From a bacterium (lineage in GTDB: Bacteria > ARS69): DNA of 21,027 bases. The notes under the pieces were generated by a model. It saw only the letters and a program-made list of their open reading frames with translations, was not told the DNA's origin and did no database searches. Below are positions 8,479 through 17,184 of the stretch, one piece after another. Both the position numbers and the translations under genes were made by a program. The first letter of the stretch is position 1. Each line of letters starts with the position of its first letter. The DNA is taken from positions 1 to 21,027 of the forward strand of contig JALGZO010000226.1 of the NCBI GenBank assembly GCA_025774865.1. Reading direction: 5' to 3'.

Positions 8479-9929
8479 GCACGACAGCCGAAAGGAAGAA
8501 CCCTTTCCAGATCCTGCGAGAGTACTCGGTATTCCTGATTACCGGGTCGATCGCGGCGATTGCCTGGGCGAACATCGACCTGCAGAGCTACACCCGGTTC
8601 ATCGAGACGTCCTGGTTCAACATCACGCTCTTCGGCCGCGAGGTCGCGGACCACGGCTACTCGCTGCACTTCTTGGTGAACGAGGCCTTCATGGTGTTTT
8701 TCTTCGGGATCGCCACGAAGGAAGTGGTGGAGGCGTTCCTCCCGGGCGGCCCGCTCGGCGGTTTGAGGAAGGCCAGCCTTCCCATCATCAGCACGCTCGG
8801 CGGCGTGGTCGGACCGGTCGGGGTGTTCGTGGTCGGGTGCATGCTCTTCGCGAACTACCTCATCCGCGGCTGGGCGGTGCCCACGGCTACCGACATTGCG
8901 TACTCGTGGCTCTTCGCCGGGATGATCTTCGGTTACAAGCATCCGGCCACGAAGTTCCTGCTCGCACTCGCGGTGCTCGACGACCTCATCGGGATGCTGA
9001 TCATCGCGCTCTTTTACAGCGAAACGATCCACGTCGAGTGGCTCCCGCTCGTCGGGCTCGCCGTGCTGCTCTGCGCGATGTTCCGCTGGGTCGCGAAGGT
9101 CGAGAGCTACTGGCCGTATATCATCGTCGGGATCCCTCTGAGCTGGCTCGGGCTGCACTACACCGGCGTGCACGCGGCGCTCGCGCTCGTTCCTATCGTG
9201 CCGTTCCTGCCCTGCGAACGTCGGGACCGCGGCCTGTTCGTCGAGGAGGACCTCCCGCTCGAGGAGGGCCTGGAGCACGCGAGCGGGCGGCCCGCCGAAC
9301 ACCACACGGCGCCAGGGCATCACCCATCCGACGCGCTCAACATGTTCGAGCACCAGTTCAAGCCGTTCGTGGACGTCAACCTATTCTTCTTCGGCCTGGC
9401 GAACGCCGGGGTTCCGTTCTCGGCGATCGGTCTGGAAACGTGGGTAACGGTGACCGCGATCTTCTTCGGCAAGACATTCGGCATCTACGCCTTCACGCTG
9501 CTCGGGAGACTGGCCCGTCTCCGCCTACCGGCCGGCATGACCATGCGTGAGGCGTTCGTCATGGGCAACGTGGCCGCCATCGGTTTCACGGTCGCTCTCT
9601 TCGTCACGGACGTGGCGTTTCCCGAACCGGGCGATCATGCGGCCGCATCCGCCTCCCACGCCGGCCCGATTTCCGACACTCATCAGGCCTCGGGCCAACC
9701 CGCTTCGAGCGAGTACGTCCCGGGCCATCCTCCCCCACCGCCCGACCGGACGGCCGCTTTCGACGATCTGACGGTACCGCAGCAGGAGCTGGTGAAGGAC
9801 AAGGTGAAGATGGGGGCTCTCCTGAGCTTCTTCGCCGGCCTCACATCGTTGCTTCTGGGAAGGCTATTCCGAGTGCGGAAGATCAACACGGAAGCAGATC
9901 TGGCGCGGGCGATGCGGGAAGAGGCCTGA
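8475..9929 (+). CDS. nhaA: NhaA-family Na+/H+ antiporter with His/Pro-rich insert
   Basis: The product is 484 aa against roughly 390 for typical NhaA. About twelve membrane segments are visible. Residues matching the E. coli transport site are kept: Asp140 in PTATDIAYSW (Asp133), the Asp169-Asp170 pair in LAVLDDLIG (Asp163-Asp164) and Lys333 in FFGKTFGIY (Lys300). Other family signatures are GVHAALA, FFFGLANAGVPFS and GNVAAIGFTVALFV. The extra length lies in an acidic/His-rich loop at about residues 247-290 and a His/Pro/Ser-rich stretch at about 385-430 before the last membrane segment. The start is a TTG at 8475 overlapping the arcB stop, with a G-rich stretch (GGGGGGAG) just upstream; this coupling ties it to the arginine genes. 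It exports Na+ in exchange for protons across the inner membrane. The gene ends 13 nt from the stop of the convergent peptidase gene. Confidence 0.93.
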   Translation: MSTTAERKNPFQILREYSVFLITGSIAAIAWANIDLQSYTRFIETSWFNITLFGREVADHGYSLHFLVNEAFMVFFFGIATKEVVEAFLPGGPLGGLRKASLPIISTLGGVVGPVGVFVVGCMLFANYLIRGWAVPTATDIAYSWLFAGMIFGYKHPATKFLLALAVLDDLIGMLIIALFYSETIHVEWLPLVGLAVLLCAMFRWVAKVESYWPYIIVGIPLSWLGLHYTGVHAALALVPIVPFLPCERRDRGLFVEEDLPLEEGLEHASGRPAEHHTAPGHHPSDALNMFEHQFKPFVDVNLFFFGLANAGVPFSAIGLETWVTVTAIFFGKTFGIYAFTLLGRLARLRLPAGMTMREAFVMGNVAAIGFTVALFVTDVAFPEPGDHAAASASHAGPISDTHQASGQPASSEYVPGHPPPPPDRTAAFDDLTVPQQELVKDKVKMGALLSFFAGLTSLLLGRLFRVRKINTEADLARAMREEA

Positions 9930-9942
9930 CGCAGACGCCCGG

Positions 9943-12900
9943 TCACCGCATCCGGACGACGTGCGTCGTTTCCTCGATCGATCCGCCGCGCCCCCGCGCG
10001 ACGAACCGGGCGAGATACGTTCCGTTCGCCACGGGCTGGCCGCCGCCGTCGCGGCCGTCCCATTCGACCGCGCCGACACCTTCGGCGGCCTGCGAGATCT
10101 CGCGTATCTTCCGGCCGGAGATCGTGTAGAGGTGTAATGTCACGGTTTCCGCGCCGGCGGCATCGTAGTAGAACCACGCTCGGTCCGAAAACGGATTCGG
10201 AAAGACCGCGAGGCCCGCGAGCGCGAAGTCCGCACGGAGTCCGATGGTGAAATCCACCTCCCGTCCGCTCGCGTCCAAGGCAACGACAGTCAGATCATAG
10301 CTCTCGCGGCGGGGGGTCGCTTCGTACGCGATCTCCAACGGGTTCGTCCCGGTGATGCGCACGGCCTCGGCCGGGATCTCACCGCGGACGGAGTCCACGA
10401 GCCTGATGCTCGTCACCTCGGAGCCCTGCAGCGTCCTGGCGACGATTTCCACGGGCTCGTCCAGCTCCCGCACGGGAACGACCTCGCCGTCCCGGACCTC
10501 GACCCCGTCCGCCGTCACATGAATGGGGGACGTCCCCGCGCTCACCTCCAGCGCCGGGTCCCCGAACAACAGATACCGCTGGGCCGACTGCCGCGTGTTT
10601 CCTTCCAGGGGGAACACGTCCTGGTACCGGATCCGGCTCAGCGTGAGCACCTCGCCCAGCGACGGGGGCGCGGGGGGCGCGCCGTCCTTCGGGAACATCT
10701 CCTCGAAGAAGATCCGATTGAAGTCGATGTTCGGATTCAGGAACTCGAAGCCCGAGCTCGAGAAGACCGCGACCGCACCGGCGGGCTGCGTGATCCCCGG
10801 CTGCCGGACGTTCATCATCTTCTCGGACATCCTCGGCCGTGTCGTACTCCCCGAGGTGGCACGCCCACCCCAGGAAGATGAAAGGCCGTCGCTCGTTCGC
10901 GAGCGTGAGGATGTCGTGGCGGGAGCCGATCTCGTCGTCGCGAAAGACCTCTTCGTGTGCCATCCAGAATCGGTTCGCGTGCCCCTGGTAATTCCACAGG
11001 AGAACGCCACGGTCGACCCACTCTCGCGTGGCGGCGAGCAGCGCCGGTGCGGCGCTCGTCTTCATGCAAGTGTAAACCTCGATCCAGTTCGCCCCGTCGC
11101 GGCAGTCGTACCAGAAGCCGCAGTCGATCCCGAGGTCCTGTTCGCATTCGTAGTCGTTCGAGAAGTAACAGGAGTCCGGGCACGGCGAGGTCCAGTCGGA
11201 GACGTAGAGCGGCACCGGCACGACCTGGTTGGAGTGGTTGGACCGCAGCGACTCGGCGTACGCCTTGGAGTGGTTCCGGAAGAGCACTTCGATGGAGCGA
11301 AAACCGTACGGAGTTCCGAACCCGCCTCCGAGATCCCCGCTGATCGCGTCGTCCGCGTGGAGCATCACGCGACGCCGCCAGAGCTGGTTCTGCCCTTGGG
11401 CTTCGTATTCGCGGATTCGTTGCAGGTTCCAGTCGAGCTCCTCGGTGTTGCCCACCGGAAGGCGGCCCACGTGGAAGTCCGCGACATCGTCGAAGCCGTC
11501 GGCGTCCGCGGGCGTGCCGCGCGTCACTTCGCAGAGGTACTGATCGCTGACGTCGTACGCCCCTTCGTACGAGGCCCACAGTCCGTGACTCGGTATGAAG
11601 TCCGGCATGGAGTTCGCGGTCACGCCGCGGGTGTCCTCGCTGCCGTCGCCGATGAGGCACAGATGCTCGATCGGCATCGTCCAGCGGTGAAAGGCGTACG
11701 CCCCGAAGCTCTTGATGGCGCGCGGCGAGCGCTGCCCGTTCCCGAAGACGTCGTACACGTCGTGGACCGACGCGACGTGGGTGGCGTAGGTCGTCGATCG
11801 GTAATCCGCGAGCTCGGCGGCGCCCGCGGCGAACTCCTCGTGAGGGACTACGACGTACTCTGCGCCCGTCCCGCCCGCCAGCACTCCCGTCGGCGCCCGG
11901 CGCGCGACCTGTGACGCGGGCACCTCGGGCACCGCCGACGTCCGCACCGCGACGTAGGAGCCGGGGTCGACTGCGTTGTCGTGGTCGAAGAGCAGATCGA
12001 AGGTGCCGCCCAGGTCGAGAACCTGAGAGCCGTCCGGGGCCAGGCCGACCCGAGCCGGGTTCTCCGGATCCGTCACATCGTAGAGGGCGAGGTCGGAGCC
12101 TCCGAATCCCGCCACCCGCACGATCTGGTTTCCCGCGGTCCCGTTCGCCGTGGTCAAGGTCATGCGCTCGTCGCGCGCGACGAGCTGACGGTCCCAGGTG
12201 ACCTCGTACCAGTCGAAGAAGAACCGGGTACTGTAGAAGAGCTGGCTCGTCCCGAATCCCTTGTACGTCCATCCCGTGAACTGGAACTCGTTCGTGCCCT
12301 CCGTGAGCACGCCGGGAGGAATCGAGAACGCCGACAGGACGCTATCGGGGTCCGTCATGTCGCGATTGTAGAATTGCCGCTCGCCCAGCGGCGGATCGTG
12401 GTCGTTGATCGTGACTTCGTACCGGTTCGTATAACGCTGGTCGACGCCGCCGCCCCCCATCACACGAACCGTCATGGACGCCTCCGAGCCGGGAACGAGG
12501 TCCACGACTTCGAACGTCTCCGGACCGTTGTCCGGTCCCGGCAGCGGCCAGCCGACAGCTCCGCCCGTCGGATCGCGACTGTCGTTCCAGAAGAAGAACT
12601 CCGACTCGAACGCGCGCCGGCCCGGGCCGAAATCCGTCGGCCGGCGGTAGAACTTCCGGTCCCACTCGCGAAAGTACGCGTGCGGCGTGGAGGCGAGCGA
12701 GTCGCCGGGGTCGCCCGAGAGGCTTCCCTCCTCGCGGACCGTCGGCATCCGCGCCCCTCCCTCCGGCTCGATCGTGAGCCACACCACGTTGTCCTGCGTG
12801 AATCGGTCCTCGTGCTCCCAACCGGACGGCATCCACTGGTCGCGGAACGATCGGCCCCAGAACCGGACCGCGTCCCCCGCGTCGAACATCTGATTGTCGT

Positions 12901-13837
12901 TGGCGTCGACGATCTCGCAGGGAACGGGCGTGGTCGTGAAGAGATCCGCCGCGGCGGTGCCGGGATCGTCGACCCGGTCGAGATCGAACCCGCGCTGGTA
13001 CAGTGCGAGGCGGTTCACCGCTTCACCGGGCGGGAAGCCCTCGGCGGCCAGCGTCTCGTAGGGAACGTCGAAGAGGCCCGTCTCCCGCACCACGATCTTC
13101 CACTGGTCGCCGGAACCGAACGGCGTGTCGCCGACGCTCGGACCGTCGGCGAGCCCCGCGCGTGCGAAGGACGCGACACTCGCGCCGTTGACCACCGTGC
13201 GCTGATAGGCTCGGCTCCAACTCGCGTCGGGCGGGGCGGGGCGCGAAACGGGCGCGGCGTCCCGGCCGCGATCCGGCTCGAAGCGGACCTCGATCACGGC
13301 ATGACGCAGCAGTCGGTAGCGGCGACGGAAGGGGTCGGCCTGGGCTCCGTGGGCCAGGATCGAGACCGTACGCAGGTGACGCATCGACGCCACTCCCCCG
13401 ACGGCGAACGGCTCGGCCGGGACCGTGCCCTGCGCTCGGTACTCGAGACCTTCTCGCGGCTCCTGCTCTTCGACCCGGCTCGGCCCGAACGGCTCGCGTA
13501 CGCCGACGCGCTCCGGCACGGGCCGAACGGCTCCCGCGCGCCAGTCGGACCACTCGACGGATCGGACCGTGAGTCGCGGCGTCGTTCCGGGAGGAAGCGC
13601 AATTCTCACGCTTCGAACCGGAACCTCGGGACGGCCGACCTGATCCGCGAATCCGAAACCGGGAATCGAGAGCGCGACGTACTCGCGTTCCGAGGTGGAG
13701 ACGGTCCGGATGTCGGCGGAGGGAGGCTCCATCTCGATGACCACGTGCTGCGCGTCGGATTCGAGGAGCTTGACCTCGGCTCCGACCGGAATGGCCGGAA
13801 GCACCGAAAGCGCAATCATCCACGCCGCATGCCGCAT
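9943..13837 (-). CDS. Gingipain-type (peptidase family C25) secreted protease, with apparent +1 frameshift
   Basis: Reading 13837 to about 10829 and then +1 to the stop at 9943 gives a product of about 1297 aa; the span is 3n+1 nt. Visible parts: signal peptide (residues 1-20), N-terminal propeptide-like and beta-rich regions (about 21-640), and a C25 catalytic region starting near 660 ('AEYVVVPHEEF'). The candidate catalytic His953 lies in WNYQGHANRF and Cys993 in GWACHLGEYD. After the frame change come 'PAGAVAVFSSSGFEF' and 'LFGDPAL', both usual C25 features. A FlgD-like sorting tail occupies nt 9946-10215 (AVFPNPFSD, 'YTISGRKIR', 'NGTYLARF'). The original frame stays open to 10379 but reads as low-complexity Arg/Gly sequence without family features. 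C25 enzymes are secreted cysteine endopeptidases; PorU, the type IX secretion sortase, belongs to the same family, but a role as sortase here is only a possibility. Confidence 0.8.
10826..10834 (-). other. Position of apparent +1 frameshift in the C25 peptidase gene
   Basis: In the first frame the sequence after Cys993 reads GEYDTAED and then turns into an Arg-rich, non-family sequence. Dropping one base near codon 1003 (10831-10829) restores SEKMMNVRQPGITQPAGAV and the rest of the catalytic region plus the tail. There is no homopolymer longer than 2 nt at the site. It may be an assembly/sequencing insertion, a true mutation, or less likely programmed shifting. Confidence 0.75.
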
Positions 13838-14144
13838 GCCGATTACCGACCTCCTTACTAGGGGATGATCACCGATCCAGCGCGAGATCGAGCGGCCGGG
13901 CGGCTCGAAGACAGTCGCGAGGCTCGCGGGGAGACGAGCCGGAACCTAGATGGTAGCAAATCCGTCGCGAGGGGGCTATGAAGGCGTTCCGGGGCCAGCG
14001 CCTCGTCCCGGGCGGCAGACCGTTTCCAGAGCCCTGACCGTCCCCTACCCTGCCCGAGCGCCATCTTCCGGGGAGCGAGAGGCGACCACGTCCCGGGCGG
14101 TTCCCTGGGGCCTTGTGCGGGACTCAGCGCGGGCTTCCGAGGAT
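13838..14144 (-). other. Intergenic region upstream of the C25 peptidase gene
   Basis: About 307 bp between two minus-strand genes. It holds the peptidase Shine-Dalgarno, a short inverted repeat GGCTCG/CGAGCC at 13921-13926 and 13935-13940 that would fold in the 5' leader, and a slightly AT-richer patch near 13945-13965 (minus strand TTTGCTACCATCTAGG) that could hold a promoter without a clear consensus. No convincing gene or T-tailed terminator was seen. Confidence 0.4.
13850..13856 (-). promoter_or_regulatory. Strong Shine-Dalgarno for the C25 peptidase gene
   Basis: AAGGAGG on the minus strand, 12 nt before the ATG at 13837. It supports this start, although spacing is longer than usual; an in-frame ATG at codon 7 is even further away. 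Confidence 0.6.
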
Positions 14145-15557
14145 CTATTCGATGTACCCGAGCGACCGTAGCTGCTCGAGTCGCTCTTCCGACAAATGGG
14201 GCTTCGCCGCGACCGACTGTCGCTGCTCGAACCAGTTCGGCGGTGTGTGCGAGTCGACTCGCCGGATCGGGTGTTCCTCGAGAAACGAAGGTCGCAGCAA
14301 GTCTTCCATCACCGTGCCGATCATGTCGCGTCCGACGGGAAGATCGAGAAGCGCGAGCAGGGTCGGGGTGATGTCGGCGACCGACCCCAGGCTCGGGAGA
14401 TCCTCGCGAGTCAGGTCCGCCACCGGACGGGCGAAGCCGACCCGGCGGATGTCCGGACCCGCCGCCACGAACAGGCCCGCTGGAGCTCCTTTGTGCGCGC
14501 CGGAGACGAGCATGCGCATCGCCCGTTTCGCCGTATAGGGCGCGTCCACGTTCGCCGGTTTCATGCCGTGGTCGCTGACGACCAGCACGTTGCAGTCGTC
14601 GGGTGCGGCCTCGAGGAGCTCGCCGATCAGCTCGTCCAGATACGCGTAGTAGTCGGGGATCACCTCTCCGAACCTCGCGACGGTGGTTTCCTCGGGGCGG
14701 TTCGCGTACAGATCCGGCTGCAGATACCGCCAGAACCGGTGTCCCGCGACGTCGCTCCCGCCGAGATAGATCGCGAGCACGTCGAACGGTTCTCTCATGG
14801 TCAGGAGCCTGCGCGCGATGCGGTGATAGGTCAAATCCGCGCGAAAGGACCAGAGGCAGTTGTCCCACAGCCTCTGCTCCAGGGGACCCACCTCACCGAC
14901 GCCTCGAAGAATGCGAGCGGCGAGATCGGGTAGTTCCGCGTCCGCATCGGGGATCTCCGCGAGGAGCTCCGCCTGCAGCGCGGGCGGATACACTTGCCCC
15001 TCCAGATCTTCGAAGAGACTGCCTTTCCAGAGCTCCTTCGTGAACGTCGCCTCGCCGGGATCGAGCGTGTTGACCTGTGCGACCATGACCCCTTCGATCG
15101 GCTCGGCGGGAAAGGTGTTCCACCATCCGATCACGTGGGAACGCCGCCCGAATCGGGTGAGGATATTCCAGAACGCCGGGACCTTGCGATCGAAGCTCGT
15201 GTAGAGTCGGGCGGTGCCGTCCTCGTTCGGCTCCCGGTGGGTGAACCCGCGAATCCCGTGCTCGTCGGGTGAGCGACCGGTGGCGATCGTCGTCCAAATC
15301 GTCGGCGAAACAGTCGGCCGCATGGAAGCGAGCTCCCCGCCGGTCCCGCGCGCCATCAGTCCCGCCAGCGCGGGCAGACGCCCTTCCCGAAGCAGCGGGA
15401 GGGCGACCTCCCACTCCATTCCGTCGAGGCCGATGAGAAGGACCGGATGCGGGGCGGTCGCGGGCTCGTCCACGGGCGACAGACCGACGATCACCGCGCC
15501 GAGAACGACGAGGCCGACGACGATGGAGATCCAGAGGCGCGCTCGCGGCAGAACCAC
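14145..15557 (-). CDS. Membrane-anchored alkaline-phosphatase-superfamily phosphodiesterase/phosphohydrolase
   Basis: The product is about 470 aa from the GTG at 15557, 11 nt after the PP2C stop. That start places a membrane anchor at the N terminus (about residues 7-27), as expected for a signal-anchored periplasmic enzyme. A GTG at 15650 would overlap the PP2C gene by 82 nt and add 31 polar residues, so it is less likely; the start remains uncertain. The type I phosphodiesterase/nucleotide pyrophosphatase pattern is clear: metal-binding Asp45 in LIGLDGMEW, candidate nucleophile Ser84 in RPTVSPTIWTTIATG (aligned with the Thr of nucleotide pyrophosphatases), SPDEHGIRGF, Asp269 and His273 in GGSDVAGHRFW, and Asp329-His330 in VVSDHGMKP. 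It ends in LRSLGYIE. It hydrolyses some phosphate ester, with the substrate not readable from sequence. It is third in the minus-strand unit after the kinase and PP2C genes. Confidence 0.82.
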   Translation of the reverse strand: MVLPRARLWISIVVGLVVLGAVIVGLSPVDEPATAPHPVLLIGLDGMEWEVALPLLREGRLPALAGLMARGTGGELASMRPTVSPTIWTTIATGRSPDEHGIRGFTHREPNEDGTARLYTSFDRKVPAFWNILTRFGRRSHVIGWWNTFPAEPIEGVMVAQVNTLDPGEATFTKELWKGSLFEDLEGQVYPPALQAELLAEIPDADAELPDLAARILRGVGEVGPLEQRLWDNCLWSFRADLTYHRIARRLLTMREPFDVLAIYLGGSDVAGHRFWRYLQPDLYANRPEETTVARFGEVIPDYYAYLDELIGELLEAAPDDCNVLVVSDHGMKPANVDAPYTAKRAMRMLVSGAHKGAPAGLFVAAGPDIRRVGFARPVADLTREDLPSLGSVADITPTLLALLDLPVGRDMIGTVMEDLLRPSFLEEHPIRRVDSHTPPNWFEQRQSVAAKPHLSEERLEQLRSLGYIE

Positions 15558-15568
15558 TCCGAGACCGC

Positions 15569-16366
15569 CTAGCGCCGAAAGACGAGGAACGCCATGTCGT
15601 CGGGCTTCGACGGGCGGCTGGTGTCGGGATTTCGCATGCGTCGGCGGCACGCCTCGACGAGGGACTTCGCCACCTGGGGGAGCGGACCCTTGCGCACGCG
15701 CTCGACGATCTCTTCGAAGTAGAGGTTATCGAAGAGACCGTCACTGCCGAGGACAAGGGTGTCCCGCGGCGAGAGGCGCACGCTCGGACCGATCTCGATG
15801 CGCATTTCAGGCGAGCCGAGCAGATTCGACACGACGTGGCGGTCTTCATGATGCACCGCCTCCGCCTCGTCCATCACGCCCGCCTCGACGGCGTACCCCA
15901 CCGGCGAGTGAGACACGGTCTGGTGCTTGACGCGCCCCCGCTGCCCGGTGACGAAGATCATCGAGTCGCCCACATGATAGGAGCGCATATGACCGTCCCG
16001 AATCTCGGCGACGGCGAGCGTGGACGCCGCTCCCCGACCGAGCTCGCAGATCGCTTCGTTCGCGGCTTCGATGCCGTCCACGATTCTCGTGCGGAGGGCG
16101 TCGGGCTCGTCGCTGTCCCACGCGACCGCCCGGGTCAGGCGATCGATGGCGATCGCCGACGCCCGGTCCCCCCCCGGCATCCCTCCCGCCCCGTCGGCGA
16201 GAACGAGCACTCCCGCTCCGTCGCGGAGCCCGATGAGCGCGAGCGCATCTTCGTTCGGGGTCTCCCGCTCCGGACCCCGTTCCGTGAACAGGGCCACGCT
16301 TCCGCTCGCGAAGGAGACCACCTCCGCGTGCGGCATGTCGGTGTTGACCAGGGCGCGAGCGTCCAT
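15569..16366 (-). CDS. PP2C-family serine/threonine protein phosphatase
   Basis: The product is 265 aa from the ATG at 16366, a stand-alone PP2C domain without membrane segments. Metal-binding acids and motifs are in place: NED at residues 38-40, LADGAGGMPGG (Asp58), HVGDSMIFV (Asp134), GSDGLFDNL (Asp209) and KPDDMAFLVF near the end (Asp256/257). These bind the Mn/Mg pair that dephosphorylates Ser/Thr residues. The ATG lies 5 nt after the kinase stop (16372); a GTG at 16381 overlapping the kinase end would add five residues. The tight kinase-phosphatase junction implies translational coupling and suggests the phosphatase reverses the neighbour kinase's action. Similar enzymes pair with kinases in type VI secretion and stress modules, but no such genes are visible here. 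Confidence 0.93.
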   Translation of the reverse strand: MDARALVNTDMPHAEVVSFASGSVALFTERGPERETPNEDALALIGLRDGAGVLVLADGAGGMPGGDRASAIAIDRLTRAVAWDSDEPDALRTRIVDGIEAANEAICELGRGAASTLAVAEIRDGHMRSYHVGDSMIFVTGQRGRVKHQTVSHSPVGYAVEAGVMDEAEAVHHEDRHVVSNLLGSPEMRIEIGPSVRLSPRDTLVLGSDGLFDNLYFEEIVERVRKGPLPQVAKSLVEACRRRMRNPDTSRPSKPDDMAFLVFRR

Positions 16367-16371
16367 CGAGC

Positions 16372-17112
16372 TCAGTACCACTCCATCGTTTCGAGGTACT
16401 GGCGCAATCGCCCCGCCGTGCGGAACTTCGAGATGATGAGAGACCGCTTCAGGCCGCAGCAGATCGCTTTCACTTCTTCCGGCTGCTTCGGATAGTGCTT
16501 CTTGCCGCCGACCGCGTCATAGAAGAGGCGAACCATGTCGATCACGTCGTCGCGGATGTTCTCCGGACGAGGGGTGTCCCACCGGTACATGTCGAGCAGC
16601 TTGAGCTCGATTCCGAGGCCGAACCGCTGCACGATCACGTTGCCGGTGTGGAGATCGCCGTGGTACTCGCGGGAACGATGGATGTCCTCGATCCCGCGCG
16701 CCAGGGCGTGGAGCAAGTGAACGGCCTGGAACGGACTGATCCGCCGGCCCGGCTGCCGCTGCAGGAAGTCGCTGAGCATCTCTCCGTCCACGAACTCGGA
16801 GACGAGATAGCTGATGCGCTGACCCCTGTGGACGAAGGTCTCACGCCCGTGGTACTGGATGAGGATCGGGCAGTGGCGCAGCTTGTGCAGCTTGCGCGCA
16901 TAGAACTTCGCGGTGCGATCGTTGGGATTTCGGTGAGGAAAGAAGAACTTCGCGGCGCGGGCGATTCGGGTCCCGAGCTCTTTCATGAGGTAGACCTCGC
17001 CCTCCCATCCTTCTCCCAACTTCCGCACGATCTCGTACTTGCCGGCGAGGATGCGCCCGGACTCGAGGTTGAACGCCTCGATCTTCGGGCTCCTCTTCTT
17101 CCGCTTGGCCAT
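16372..17112 (-). CDS. Small atypical protein kinase
   Basis: The product is 246 aa, consisting of a short basic N terminus (MAKRKKRSPK) and one kinase fold. The ATG at 17112 is supported by AAGGA at 17126-17122; the frame stays open far upstream, but that sequence is not kinase-like. Visible motifs: Gly loop KLGEGWEGEVY (31-41), ATP-site Lys55 in ARAAKFFF, hinge SYLVSEFVDGEML, catalytic loop YHGDLHTGNVIV (Asp153, Asn158) and LLDMY (Asp174) in place of DFG. The HGD loop replaces HRD, as in aminoglycoside-phosphotransferase-like and Rio-like kinases, and by eye the usual helix-C Glu position is Tyr71. The C lobe after Asp174 is short, with no obvious APE motif. There is no membrane segment or sensor domain, so it is a cytoplasmic kinase whose input must come from a partner. 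Substrate unknown; protein is more likely than a small molecule because a PP2C gene follows directly. Confidence 0.86.
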   Translation of the reverse strand: MAKRKKRSPKIEAFNLESGRILAGKYEIVRKLGEGWEGEVYLMKELGTRIARAAKFFFPHRNPNDRTAKFYARKLHKLRHCPILIQYHGRETFVHRGQRISYLVSEFVDGEMLSDFLQRQPGRRISPFQAVHLLHALARGIEDIHRSREYHGDLHTGNVIVQRFGLGIELKLLDMYRWDTPRPENIRDDVIDMVRLFYDAVGGKKHYPKQPEEVKAICCGLKRSLIISKFRTAGRLRQYLETMEWY

Positions 17113-17184
17113 CTCTCCAGTCCTTTTGCCAGTGGCGCGAAACCGCCGTGAGCATACTCCGGCAGGAAGAAGTCGGGAACGCAT
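17113..17184. promoter_or_regulatory. Divergent promoter region between kinase operon and sulfotransferase-like gene
   Basis: 72 bp between divergent start codons must drive at least one, probably both, transcription units. It carries Shine-Dalgarno sequences for both sides (AAGGA on minus near 17126-17122; GGGAA on plus at 17175-17179). A TATGCT on the minus strand could be a -10 box but has no good -35 partner. Confidence 0.35.

Noticed and set aside
11981-13861. 626-codon open frame on the plus strand across the C25 peptidase gene
   Set aside because: Composition is dominated by Arg, Val and Glu with no recognisable domain, and it lies opposite a gene with clear C25 and signal-peptide features.
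14145-17112. Type VI secretion post-translational regulators (PpkA/PppA pair)
   Set aside because: Only the kinase plus PP2C pairing matches; no type VI structural gene or FHA-domain protein is visible in the window.
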